Source of the DNA: Ferriphaselus amnicola
GTDB lineage: Bacteria; Pseudomonadota; Gammaproteobacteria; Burkholderiales; Gallionellaceae
NCBI RefSeq assembly: GCF_000974685.2
Contig: NZ_AP018738.1
Span: 310,001-374,000 of the forward strand
Length of the DNA: 64,000 bases
Reading direction: 5' to 3'
In this document: in pieces, positions 1-8,360 of the stretch
How the letters are laid out: each line of letters starts with the position of its first letter
How positions within the stretch are numbered: the stretch's first letter is position 1
The notes under the pieces: model-generated
Seen by the model: the letters and a program-made list of their open reading frames with translations, nothing else
Databases searched by the model: none
What the model was told of the DNA's origin: nothing
Translations under genes and position numbers: made by a program

Positions 1-990
1 CAATGATGAGTGGCTTACCATTACAACATGGGAAAACTTTGCATTTATGGAGGCGAGTAAATTTGCCCTGTATTTCGGATTCAAGCCAACACCATCGAGA
101 TCATCAACAATCAACGCAGTATTTGGCATTGCCAAATACTGCGTTAGCTCAAAATTATCGTATTGATGTTTTAATGCGGCGGCTAATGACTTAAGGATGT
201 CTGACTGATTGACTTCCTTCGCATCCAAATAAACTGGATAAATCTCCGATTTCAACAGTTGCTTGAATGCGTTCTTTAATAAGCTCGTCTTTCCCTGTTG
301 CTCTTCCCCAAATATCAAGTATTTATTTGGTTCATTTATGATCACTTCTGAAGTAACAATTTTAAGTTTGTTGGTGTCGTCTCGATCGTCGGATTCCAAA
401 TCTGGTGAGATGTACACATCCCCCAACAAAACTTTGTCGACTCTGCGGTGTGTTAATACAACCTCTGTGTCATCAATCCATTCCAGTGTAGCTTTTGATA
501 TTTTGTGAATATCCAGGTCGGATACTGCAATCTCTTTGGGGGCAACTGGCTTGAAAGTATCAAGTTGGCGCTTAATCCCAGAAATTACGTCCAGCCACGC
601 TTCATCTGGATTCGGCCACGTAGTAATTGGTTTGGCGTCTTTAGGTACGGCTTGAAACTTTGACAATTCAGAGCATGACCAGTCGCATGGTCGAACTAAA
701 ATCGGGATAAGTTTGGCTCTTCCTTCTTCGTGCATGGAAATTGCACGTTTCATTTCATTGCTGAAGCAATAGTCAGACGCCAAGAAACTGGAGCTTATTA
801 AAAACAAGATGAGTTCAGACTGCTCCAAATTTTCAGATACTTCCTCTGCCCATTTTTCACTAGCAACTATTTTTCTGTCATGCCATGCATCGATGATGCA
901 ATTTCTTTTCAGCATGGCCAAATGTTCATCAAGTGAATCCTTGTGCTGTTCATCTTTATGGGAATAGCTAATAAATACTTTAATTGACAT
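1..990 (-). CDS. TIR-domain STAND-type NTPase, C-terminal part beyond the window
   Basis: The frame is open from ATG at 990-988 down to base 1, giving 330 residues with no stop, so the gene continues past the left edge. Residues 4-143 form a TIR domain: VFISYSHKDE at 5-14, then SDYCFSNE with Glu79 where NADase TIR domains carry the catalytic Glu. Residues 224-242 carry a P-loop (GEEQQGKT, 228-235), and a Walker B-like LIVDDLDG lies at 293-300. TIR plus P-loop is the plan of STAND-type immune sensors, in which an NTPase senses a trigger and the TIR domain degrades or converts NAD. That role is family knowledge; nothing here shows the trigger. The gene is visibly more AT-rich than its neighbours, which suggests transfer. 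The sensor domain lies outside the window. Confidence 0.85.
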   Translation of the reverse strand, partial: MSIKVFISYSHKDEQHKDSLDEHLAMLKRNCIIDAWHDRKIVASEKWAEEVSENLEQSELILFLISSSFLASDYCFSNEMKRAISMHEEGRAKLIPILVRPCDWSCSELSKFQAVPKDAKPITTWPNPDEAWLDVISGIKRQLDTFKPVAPKEIAVSDLDIHKISKATLEWIDDTEVVLTHRRVDKVLLGDVYISPDLESDDRDDTNKLKIVTSEVIINEPNKYLIFGEEQQGKTSLLKNAFKQLLKSEIYPVYLDAKEVNQSDILKSLAAALKHQYDNFELTQYLAMPNTALIVDDLDGVGLNPKYRANLLASINAKFSHVVMVSHSSL

Positions 991-1065
991 GGTTTGGCTT
1001 TCGTAAATTATTGACAGCAAATATTGCGATAAAACGGGGACAGAATCATTGATTCTTAGCAGTCA

Positions 1066-1557
1066 TCACTTCACCCCCACCCCCAACCAAGCATCCGAAG
1101 TCAGCGCCCCCTTCAGCTTAGGCAGTGTCTCTTCCAGCCAAGCCAGTGCGAGCTTTTCTTTCTCGCGCCACATCTCTTCGCCCAATCCCTTCTTCATCAT
1201 CTGTATCGGCGCGCTGCCCTTGACCATGCTGTCCCAGAATTCGCCAGTGCTACCGACGGGGAAGGCTTTGGTGACGCTGCGTATCTCGATGTTGCGGAAT
1301 CCGGCTTTTTCCATCTCTTGTTTGAAGCGTTCGGGGTTTTCCAGTGTGGTGACGGAGCGTTGCGGTTGCGGCAGGTCGGGCTTGATGGCGCGCAGTGCGC
1401 CGAATAGGGTTTGCATGGCGACACCTTGCTCGGTGAAGGCGTAGGATAAGTATCTCGAGTGTTGTCGGCGTCCTGTCTTTGAGATCACAGGTTGTGATTT
1501 CAAACGAAACATCCTCGATACTGATGTGATCATGCTCAGTGCGCCCCCTTGGTTCAT
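1066..1557 (-). pseudogene. Chimeric relic: ORF6N-domain fragment joined to a methyltransferase C-terminus
   Basis: The frame reads 163 residues but looks like two broken genes. Residues about 17-48 end in YAFTEQGVAM, a hallmark of phage-associated ORF6N/KilA-N-type proteins, preceded by a recognisable but degraded stretch (GRRQHSRYLS). Directly after this the sequence changes character: AGFRNIEIRSV and the following helical tail resemble the C-terminal end of class I SAM-dependent methyltransferases, but the SAM-binding N-terminal part is missing. I infer a deletion or recombination scar rather than a working protein. It lies in the accessory patch between the TIR gene and the hairpin region. 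A genuine fusion protein is possible but unlikely. Confidence 0.55.
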
Positions 1558-1559
1558 GT

Positions 1560-1735
1560 GCTGGCCGCCCGCTGTGCGGGTTCTGTCTTGCGCCAGCTCC
1601 TAACCTGGGGGATTCTGCCGTGAGCCTCGCGCCATTCGTGTGGCGGGATGTGCATTCGGCAGTTCTGCAAGCGGGGTGAACTCTATTTGAGTTGGCGGGT
1701 TTGTGTCAATGCGGATGGCAAGACTTCAAATAGAG
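1560..1735. other. Intergenic region with successive nested inverted repeats
   Basis: Three stem-loops follow one another. The first pairs GCTGGC (1560-1565) with GCCAGC (1592-1597) and encloses CCCGC-TGT-GCGGG (1568-1580). The second pairs CTGCCG (1615-1620) with CGGCAG (1657-1662). The third pairs CTCTATTTGA (1681-1690) with TCAAATAGAG (1726-1735), a perfect 10-bp repeat; AACTC/GAGTT (1679-1693) is an alternative small hairpin. No ORF of substance covers the stretch, which is most of the 313-base gap 1558-1870. Function unknown: it could be a structured RNA, a recombination site or debris of a mobile element. Confidence 0.5.
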
Positions 1736-1753
1736 GGCGGTCACGCTGGTTGC

Positions 1754-1795
1754 AGTGATGAGTGATGAGTGATGAGTGATGAGTGATGAGTGATG
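1754..1795. repeat. Tandem heptamer repeat, six copies of AGTGATG
   Basis: Six exact head-to-tail copies of AGTGATG run from 1754 to 1795. The array is non-coding and sits about 75 bases beyond the 3' end of the diguanylate cyclase gene. A perfect short array like this is prone to slippage and probably varies in copy number between strains. No regulatory role can be read from the sequence. Confidence 0.95.
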
Positions 1796-1870
1796 GGGCG
1801 TGGACCTGTCGCCCTTGCGCATCCTTAGCGAAGCGATTTAGTCGAAATTCTTAATAGGCTCATCGCGTTC

Positions 1871-3703
1871 TTACGCCTCCGCGAGTACCGCTCGGTTGCG
1901 TCCTTGCTCCTTGGCGCGGTATAGCGCTTCGTCTGCGGCTTTGACGAGTTGGTCTGGGCTGCGTCCTTCGGCGGGTGTCAGAGCGGCTACGCCTATGCTA
2001 CAGCTTACGCAGCCGAATTCGGATGGTTGGTGGGACAGTGCCAGGTTTTCGAGTGCGAGGCAGATGCGCCGTGCTATTGCCAGTGCGTCTTCGCCGTTCG
2101 AGGCGGGGGCGATGAAGGCGAACTCTTCGCCGCCGTAGCGTGCAACTAAGTCGCCCGTGCGGCAGACTTGGTCACGCAACACGGCGGCGACGCGGCGCAG
2201 GCATTCGTCGCCTGCCGGATGACCGTAGTGGTCGTTGTATCGTTTGAACCAGTCTATGTCCAGCAGCGCCACCGCGAGCGGATGTCCGGCGCGAGCGGCG
2301 CGACTCCATTCGCTGGCTAGCACTTCATCGAAACGGCGGCGGTTAGCAATGCCGGTCAGGGCATCGGTGACGCTTAGCGTCTCCAGTCGTTCGTTGGCGG
2401 CCTTGAGTTCTTCGGTGCGTTGCAACACGCGCGCTTCCAGCACGCGCTCGTGCGATTGCAGGTGTTCGACCAGATGTTGCTGGGCGGCGGCTTTTTCCCG
2501 GCGCAGGGTGTTGAAGCGATCAGCCAGTGCCAATGCCAGCAGTAACATCTCCAGCGCGGAGCCGTATTCCACGCCGTAGGCGGTGAGTAGGTTGGTCGGC
2601 AATAAACCTAGGCCGCGCATCACAAGCACCGCCGCGCCCAGCAGCAACATGGAGAAGGCCAGCGCGAAGAAGATCGCGCTGCGTTGGCGTTTGACCACCG
2701 CGCAATATAGGCTGGTGGCCAGCACCAGCAGCATGGTTAGACCGATCAGCGCGATGGTGGGTGGGATGAGCGCGCGCAGGGAGAAGAAAAAACCTAGCGG
2801 GGCCAAAAAGAACAGGGCGATCAGCGCCTTGAATAGGCGGTCGAGCTTAGGCAGATTGCGGGTGGTATCGAGCATCCGGCGCATGAACAGCAAGCCATTC
2901 GCTACCGCCAGCGATAAGAAGACGCCGCTGGAGATGTCCGCCCAGAAGGTGGTCTCCGGCCACAGGAATTCCTTGGCCATGCCGTACTCGGCGGAGAACG
3001 CCAGCACGGTGCTGACGGCGAAGGTGACGTAGAGCAGGTAGATGCTGTCGCGCAGGGCGATGAATAGCAGCAGGTTGAACAGGATCATCGCGGTCGCCAT
3101 GCCGAAATACCACGATTGCGCGAGATAGTCGTTGCGCTCGTGGTGGTGAAAGGCGGTTGGCTCCCACAATGTGGCGGGGACGATGAGGGGCGTGAGCGAT
3201 TGAACCCGCAGGTAGTAAGTCTGTTCGGCATGGGGCGGCAAGGCCAGCGGGAACACGAATCCTCGATTGGCGTAGCCGCGCGTGTCGAAAGGCTGAGCGT
3301 TGCCAGTGTCCACAAGGCGATAGCCGCCGTCCGCCAGCGGGCTGAAAAATCGCACCGAGGACAGGATGGGATAGTCAATCTGTAGCATCCGCGCCAGCGG
3401 CTGGTCGGTCGGATTCGATAGCGTCAGCCGTAGCCAATAGGCCGAGCGCGTCAGGCCGTGGTTGATGGCGGCGGCAGAGGGGGCGCTAGTTTCAAAGCGC
3501 GGCGCGATCGCCGGGCTGCGAACCTCATCCAGTGTCAGTGCGGTGGAAGCGTCTTCCAGAGAGGCGAAATATCCAGTGAGCGAAACGGACGGCTGACCAG
3601 CGAGGCTGGCATCCAGCAACCTGTCTTGAGCAAGGGCGAGCTGGCTCTGTGATAGGCTCACAAGCAACGACACCAGCAATCCGACCCAGAGGTATGTGCG
3701 CAT
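1871..3703 (-). CDS. Membrane diguanylate cyclase with 7TMR-DISM sensor
   Basis: This protein makes cyclic di-GMP from GTP at the inner membrane. The chosen start at 3703 (610 residues) places a clean signal peptide at 1-26, ending LALAQ; a longer frame upstream adds an implausible non-hydrophobic extension. An extracytoplasmic DISM-type domain (about 30-170) is followed by a multi-helix 7TM block (about 195-390), a coiled coil (about 395-440) and a GGDEF domain. The active-site loop is GGEEF (524-528), and an RTGD inhibitory site (515-518) lies exactly five residues upstream, so the enzyme should be active and product-inhibited. There is no EAL domain. It is divergent from the DUF748 gene. 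The ligand of the periplasmic domain is unknown. Confidence 0.9.
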   Translation of the reverse strand: MRTYLWVGLLVSLLVSLSQSQLALAQDRLLDASLAGQPSVSLTGYFASLEDASTALTLDEVRSPAIAPRFETSAPSAAAINHGLTRSAYWLRLTLSNPTDQPLARMLQIDYPILSSVRFFSPLADGGYRLVDTGNAQPFDTRGYANRGFVFPLALPPHAEQTYYLRVQSLTPLIVPATLWEPTAFHHHERNDYLAQSWYFGMATAMILFNLLLFIALRDSIYLLYVTFAVSTVLAFSAEYGMAKEFLWPETTFWADISSGVFLSLAVANGLLFMRRMLDTTRNLPKLDRLFKALIALFFLAPLGFFFSLRALIPPTIALIGLTMLLVLATSLYCAVVKRQRSAIFFALAFSMLLLGAAVLVMRGLGLLPTNLLTAYGVEYGSALEMLLLALALADRFNTLRREKAAAQQHLVEHLQSHERVLEARVLQRTEELKAANERLETLSVTDALTGIANRRRFDEVLASEWSRAARAGHPLAVALLDIDWFKRYNDHYGHPAGDECLRRVAAVLRDQVCRTGDLVARYGGEEFAFIAPASNGEDALAIARRICLALENLALSHQPSEFGCVSCSIGVAALTPAEGRSPDQLVKAADEALYRAKEQGRNRAVLAEA

Positions 3704-3971
3704 GGCAGCTATCTGCAAAACATGAAAAAAGTGGCGGCAAGTATAACGCCGCTGACTCGATCGCATAGGCGTAGCGTCATCAGAGCAGGTATGGTTGCAA
3801 GCTGATTCGCCCGCAATCCCACGCAAGTCATCGCTTCTTCTCTTGGTCGCTCCTCGTATCTCTCGACCTCATCGCCGATTTCAAGCAGAATCGCCCAATC
3901 GCGTTCGGGCGGCATGGGTCGCTCACTACTGAACCTAGCCTAGCCGCACAGTTATCATCGAAGAGAAAGTT

Positions 3972-6900
3972 ATGACACAGACCAATTCCCCCGCAAGCAA
4001 TCCCGTGAGTACCTTATGGCGGAACGAGCGCGTGCGGCGCATCGCTAAGCGCACGTCCATCGCGTTCGGTGGACTTATGCTGCTGTTCGGCTTGGTCGGC
4101 TACTTCTGGCTGCCGGGCTATGCCAAGTCGCAACTGGAGACGGCGCTGAGTGCGGAGTTCAAGCGTCCGGTGACGGTCGAGCGCATCGTCGTTTCGCCAT
4201 ACGCGCTGACGGTCACCGTTGAAGGTTTCAAAGTGGGCGATGTGGTGTCGGTGGGCAGTGTGCGGGTGAATCTGTCGTCGACCTCGCTGTTCCGGCTGAT
4301 GCCCATCGTGTCCGAAGTGACTATCGATCAGCCTAAGTTTCATCTGGTGCGCGTTTCCGAGAACCGTTTGAACATCTCCGATCTGCTCGATCAATGGGCG
4401 GCGAAGCCTACAAGTAACGAGCCGACGCCGCATTTCTCGGTGAGCAACATCACGCTGAACGAAGGGCAGGTGGAGTGGGTCGATCAGGTGGTCAACGAGA
4501 CGCAGACCGTCAGCCATATCCATCTCGGCGTGCCGTTCATCGCCAACACGCCGTCGCAGGAAGAGGTCTATGTGCAGCCTGCGTTCAGCGCCCATCTCAA
4601 TGGGGCTGATTTCAGTCTGTCTGGCAAAGTGCGCCCATTCTCGGCGGGGCAGGATGCGTCACTGGCGGTGGAGTTGGATGACTTCGATCTGACGCGCATC
4701 AGCGGCTACGTCAAATCGCCGCTCGCGCTGGAATCCGCGCTGCTCAGCACCAAGCTGCAAGTACAGTTCCAGCGCCGCAACGGTGGTGCGGATTCGCTGA
4801 ATGTGGCGGGCGATCTGGCGGTGAAGAAATTCAAGGGCACGCTGACCGCGCAGAAGCTGGGCATCGATGTGCCGCTGCTCAGCTTGAGCGGCATCAACGC
4901 CGACGTGTTTGCCCAGAAAGTGGCGGTACAACACATTGCGATCCAAGCGCAGGCAGACGCGGCTCCGGCGTTGAGCCGTACGGGAACCCGCTTCTTGCGC
5001 TGGCAAGCGCTGAGTCTGGACACCTTGGCGGTGGATTTGAAAGCGAAACTGGCGCAAGTCGGCGGGGTGAAGCTGGCCGCGCCGGAACTGGATCTGGCGC
5101 GCACTCCTGCGGGCAAGCTGGACATCGTCGAGACCTTCGCCGCGCCCGCGACTACACCGCCCGCTAAACTGGCCAAGGCAGAAAAGACCGAGGCACCCGC
5201 TGCCGCGCCTGCCTGGAACTGGTCGCTGGATAAGTTCGTGCTCGAAGCTGGCAAGCTGCAATTCGTGGATCAAGGCCGCAAGGGCGCGCACGCGCTGACG
5301 TTGGCTGACTTGCAGATCGAGACTGGCAAGCTGACCAGCCTCGCGCCGCCGCCTATTCCGGTGAAGCTCAAGGCTACGGTGAACGAGCATGGCTCGCTGG
5401 CTGCGGAAGGCAATGTCACTCTGGCGGGGCAGGCCGATCTCAAGCTGGATGCACAGCGCTTCGACCTGGTCGCTCTGCAAGGCTGGGCGACGGAAGGTTT
5501 GAACGCGGTGCTGACGCGCGGCGATGCTAGTTTTACCGGCGACATCCATGCCGCCAGCGGTCAGGTCAAACTGGATGGCGACGTGGTGTTGAACGATTTC
5601 AACGTGCTTGATCCCCTCAATTCGGAGGACATGTTGCGCTGGAAACAGTTGCGGGTGGACAAGCTGGCGCTCAACACCCAGCCGTTCTCAGTCAACATCG
5701 GCGAGGTTTCCCTGCGCGACTTTTACGCGCAACTGCTGGTGAACTCCAAGGGCCAACTGAATCTGAAAGGCATCGTCAACAAACCGGCTGAACCAGTGGC
5801 CGCTCCGGCACCTGCGTCCAGCGTGGCAGCGGCAACGCCCGCGCCTGTTTCGACGGCATCGGTGAAACCTGCCCCCGCGTTGCCGATCCGCATCGGCAAG
5901 ATCACGCTGGCTAACGGCGCGGTGGATTTCAACGATGAATTCATCAAGCCCAACTACTCGGTGCGCCTGTCCAGTCTCAAGGGCAACATCGGTACGCTGG
6001 CGGCGGGCAAGCAGAGCAGCGTGGAGATCTCGGGCAAGGTCGATAAGAGCGCGCCGCTGCACATCGCCGGTTGGGTCGATCCCTTTGCAGCGCAGCTTTC
6101 GCTCAATCTGCAAGCCAGCGCGCGCGGGCTCGATCTGCCCACCTTGTCGGGCTATTCCGGCCACTATCTCGGCTATCCCATCGAGAAGGGCAAACTGTCG
6201 GTGGACGTGAGTTACCTCATCGACAAGGGCGAGCTGAAGGCGCAGAACAAGATCTTTCTCGACCAACTGACGCTGGGCGAGAAGCTGGAGAATTCCAGCG
6301 TGCTCGACATCCCGATCCGGCTGGCTATCTCTTTGCTGAAGAATTCGCGCGGGGAGATCGACCTCGACCTGCCGCTTTCTGGCTCGCTCAACGATCCGCA
6401 GTTCAGCATCGGCGGCATCGTGGTCAAGGTGCTGGTCAATCTGGTGGTCAAAGCGGTGACCGCGCCGTTCGCCCTGCTGGGTTCCTTATTCGGTAGCGGC
6501 GAGGACTTGTCGAATCTAGCGTTCGCCGCAGGTGTGAGCCGACTCACGCCGGAGATGGACGGCTCGTTGCAGTCGCTGAGCAAGGCGATGGCGGATAGGC
6601 CGGGACTGAAGATGGAGATCACCGGCGTGGCCGATGTGGTGGCGGATCGTGAGGGGCTGAAGCACGAGCTGATGATGCGCAAGGTGAAGGCGCGCAAGCT
6701 GGGCGATAGCGCTCGTCGCGGCAAATCCAGCGTGTCGGTGGACGAGGTCGTGGTCACGCCCGAGGAGTACCCGGACTTGCTGGAAAAGGTCTATAGCGAC
6801 GAAGACATCAAGGCGAAACCGCGCAACGCCATTGGTATGCAGAAGAGCATTTCCGTGGCCGAGATGGAGGCGCTGTTGCTGGCGCACATCGGCGTGACCG

Positions 6901-7064
6901 ATGCTGACCTGAGCGAACTGGCCGATGCCCGTGGGCGTGCCGTGCAAAATTGGCTGACCTCGACCGGCGGTGTGGCGGTCGAGCGCGTGTTCCTGTTGAG
7001 CAGCCACGTCGGTACTGCGGACAAGGACCTGCCGCCTAGTCGTGTTTCTTTCTCTATTCGTTAA
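3972..7064 (+). CDS. DUF748 family AsmA-like envelope protein
   Basis: This is a 1030-residue protein with one N-terminal transmembrane segment (about 32-52, ending FGLVGYFWLPGYA) and a very long periplasmic part of repeated beta-rich AsmA-like segments. Ala/Pro-rich linkers lie near 385-400 and 610-640. The last 180 residues (from about VSRLTPEMDG) resemble the C-terminal part of DUF748 proteins. AsmA-like proteins are thought to act at the envelope, some in lipid transport between membranes; a specific role for this member is inference. ATG at 3972 follows a purine-rich stretch. It stands divergent to the diguanylate cyclase and 13 bases before the cation transporter gene. Confidence 0.85.
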   Translation: MTQTNSPASNPVSTLWRNERVRRIAKRTSIAFGGLMLLFGLVGYFWLPGYAKSQLETALSAEFKRPVTVERIVVSPYALTVTVEGFKVGDVVSVGSVRVNLSSTSLFRLMPIVSEVTIDQPKFHLVRVSENRLNISDLLDQWAAKPTSNEPTPHFSVSNITLNEGQVEWVDQVVNETQTVSHIHLGVPFIANTPSQEEVYVQPAFSAHLNGADFSLSGKVRPFSAGQDASLAVELDDFDLTRISGYVKSPLALESALLSTKLQVQFQRRNGGADSLNVAGDLAVKKFKGTLTAQKLGIDVPLLSLSGINADVFAQKVAVQHIAIQAQADAAPALSRTGTRFLRWQALSLDTLAVDLKAKLAQVGGVKLAAPELDLARTPAGKLDIVETFAAPATTPPAKLAKAEKTEAPAAAPAWNWSLDKFVLEAGKLQFVDQGRKGAHALTLADLQIETGKLTSLAPPPIPVKLKATVNEHGSLAAEGNVTLAGQADLKLDAQRFDLVALQGWATEGLNAVLTRGDASFTGDIHAASGQVKLDGDVVLNDFNVLDPLNSEDMLRWKQLRVDKLALNTQPFSVNIGEVSLRDFYAQLLVNSKGQLNLKGIVNKPAEPVAAPAPASSVAAATPAPVSTASVKPAPALPIRIGKITLANGAVDFNDEFIKPNYSVRLSSLKGNIGTLAAGKQSSVEISGKVDKSAPLHIAGWVDPFAAQLSLNLQASARGLDLPTLSGYSGHYLGYPIEKGKLSVDVSYLIDKGELKAQNKIFLDQLTLGEKLENSSVLDIPIRLAISLLKNSRGEIDLDLPLSGSLNDPQFSIGGIVVKVLVNLVVKAVTAPFALLGSLFGSGEDLSNLAFAAGVSRLTPEMDGSLQSLSKAMADRPGLKMEITGVADVVADREGLKHELMMRKVKARKLGDSARRGKSSVSVDEVVVTPEEYPDLLEKVYSDEDIKAKPRNAIGMQKSISVAEMEALLLAHIGVTDADLSELADARGRAVQNWLTSTGGVAVERVFLLSSHVGTADKDLPPSRVSFSIR

Positions 7065-7077
7065 TCTAAAGGGCATC

Positions 7078-7644
7078 ATGGAAGCATTCTTCGTTTCAAC
7101 CGGCATCGTTGCCATCGCCGAGATCGGCGACAAGACTCAGTTGCTGTCGCTGTTGCTGGCAGCGCGTTTCAAGAAACCTTGGCCGGTGATCGCCGCGATC
7201 TTCGTGGCGACCGTACTCAATCACGGCTTGGCCGGTGCGCTTGGTGCCTGGCTGGCGCAATTGATGGGCGAGCAGATTTTGCGCTGGGTGCTGGGGCTGT
7301 CGTTCTTGGCGATGGCGGCGTGGATCATGGTGCCCGACAAGTTGGACGACGACGAGCCGACCTTCCGCAAGCTGGGCGTGTTCGGCACGACGCTGATTCT
7401 GTTCTTCCTCGCTGAGATCGGTGACAAGACACAGATCGCCACCATCGCGCTGGCTGCTAAGTTCGACTCGCTCACGGCGGTGGTGATGGGCACCACGGTC
7501 GGCATGATGTTGGCGAACGCGCCGGTCGTGCTGCTGGGCGAGCGCCTCGCCCGCAAATTACCGGGCAAGCAGATCCACACCATCGCCGCCTTGATCTTCG
7601 TCGTTCTCGGTCTGGCCGTGTTGTTCGGCTGGGGCGGAAACTGA
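7078..7644 (+). CDS. GDT1/TMEM165 (UPF0016) family cation transporter
   Basis: This is a 188-residue membrane protein with two copies of the family signature EIGDKTQ (residues 15-21 and 113-119), one in each half, and six predicted membrane segments. Members move divalent cations; bacterial relatives export manganese, so Mn2+ efflux is the likely role by family knowledge. ATG at 7078 was chosen because the signature begins right after it; an in-frame upstream start at 7042 overlaps the DUF748 gene and adds an unneeded extension. No manganese riboswitch was recognised upstream. Confidence 0.9.
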   Translation: MEAFFVSTGIVAIAEIGDKTQLLSLLLAARFKKPWPVIAAIFVATVLNHGLAGALGAWLAQLMGEQILRWVLGLSFLAMAAWIMVPDKLDDDEPTFRKLGVFGTTLILFFLAEIGDKTQIATIALAAKFDSLTAVVMGTTVGMMLANAPVVLLGERLARKLPGKQIHTIAALIFVVLGLAVLFGWGGN

Positions 7645-7678
7645 GGCATAATCCCACGCACTTTTTGAGGAGCTTCCC

Positions 7679-8359
7679 ATGCGTATCTTGTTGCTATGTT
7701 TTCTGTTGCTCACCAGTCCATTCGTCAATGCACTCGGCCTTGCCGACCTTTCCAACAAGGACGCCGCCTCCGGTCTGAAGCAGGCGCTTACTCAGGGTGC
7801 GGGCAACGCGGTCGCCACACTGGGCAAGGCCGATGGTTTCATGGGCAATCCCAAGGTCAAGATCCCGCTGCCAGATTCGCTGCAACAGGTGGATAGCCTG
7901 CTGCGCACTTTCGGCGGCGGCAAGTATGCCGACGAGCTGGTGCTAACCATGAACCGTGCCGCTGAAGCTGCCGTGCCGGAAGCCAAGGCATTGTTGATCA
8001 AGTCGGTCAAGGACATGAGCGTGCAGGATGCCAAAGGTATCTTGACCGGCGGCGATACGGCGGCGACCGAATATTTCCGTGGCAAGACGCGCGCACCGCT
8101 GGCGGCGAAGTTCTTGCCTATCGTGCAAAAAGCCACCGCCAAGGTCGGTCTAGCCCAGAAATACGACCAGTTCGCAGGCAAGGCGGCGAGCTACGGTTTG
8201 CTGGACGAGAATCAGGCCAACATCGAGAAATACGTCACCCAGAAGGCGTTGGATGGCTTGTACCTGATGATCGCCGAAGAGGAAAAAGCCATCCGCAAAG
8301 ACCCGGTCGGGCAGGCCAGCAGCTTGCTGTCCAAGGTGTTCGGAGCCATCGGGAGATAG
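7679..8359 (+). CDS. DUF4197 family exported protein
   Basis: This is a 226-residue protein with an N-terminal signal peptide (about 1-19, cleavage near FVNALG) followed by a helical domain typical of DUF4197: LKQALTQGAGNAV near 32-44, then GILTGGDTAATEYFR in the middle. It is probably periplasmic and its function is unknown. TTGAGGAGC just upstream is a good ribosome binding site for ATG 7679. It ends one base before the membrane-fusion gene, so it may be co-transcribed with the exporter. Confidence 0.85.
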   Translation: MRILLLCFLLLTSPFVNALGLADLSNKDAASGLKQALTQGAGNAVATLGKADGFMGNPKVKIPLPDSLQQVDSLLRTFGGGKYADELVLTMNRAAEAAVPEAKALLIKSVKDMSVQDAKGILTGGDTAATEYFRGKTRAPLAAKFLPIVQKATAKVGLAQKYDQFAGKAASYGLLDENQANIEKYVTQKALDGLYLMIAEEEKAIRKDPVGQASSLLSKVFGAIGR

Positions 8360-8360
8360 C

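Noticed and set aside
1020-1045. GGGGACAGAATC as the end of a transposable element
   Set aside because: Similar strings occur near transposase genes, but no partner end or transposase is seen here.
1560-1600. Integron attC site
   Set aside because: The nested stem is suggestive, but the core R sites (GTTRRRY and complement) do not fit and no integrase is visible.
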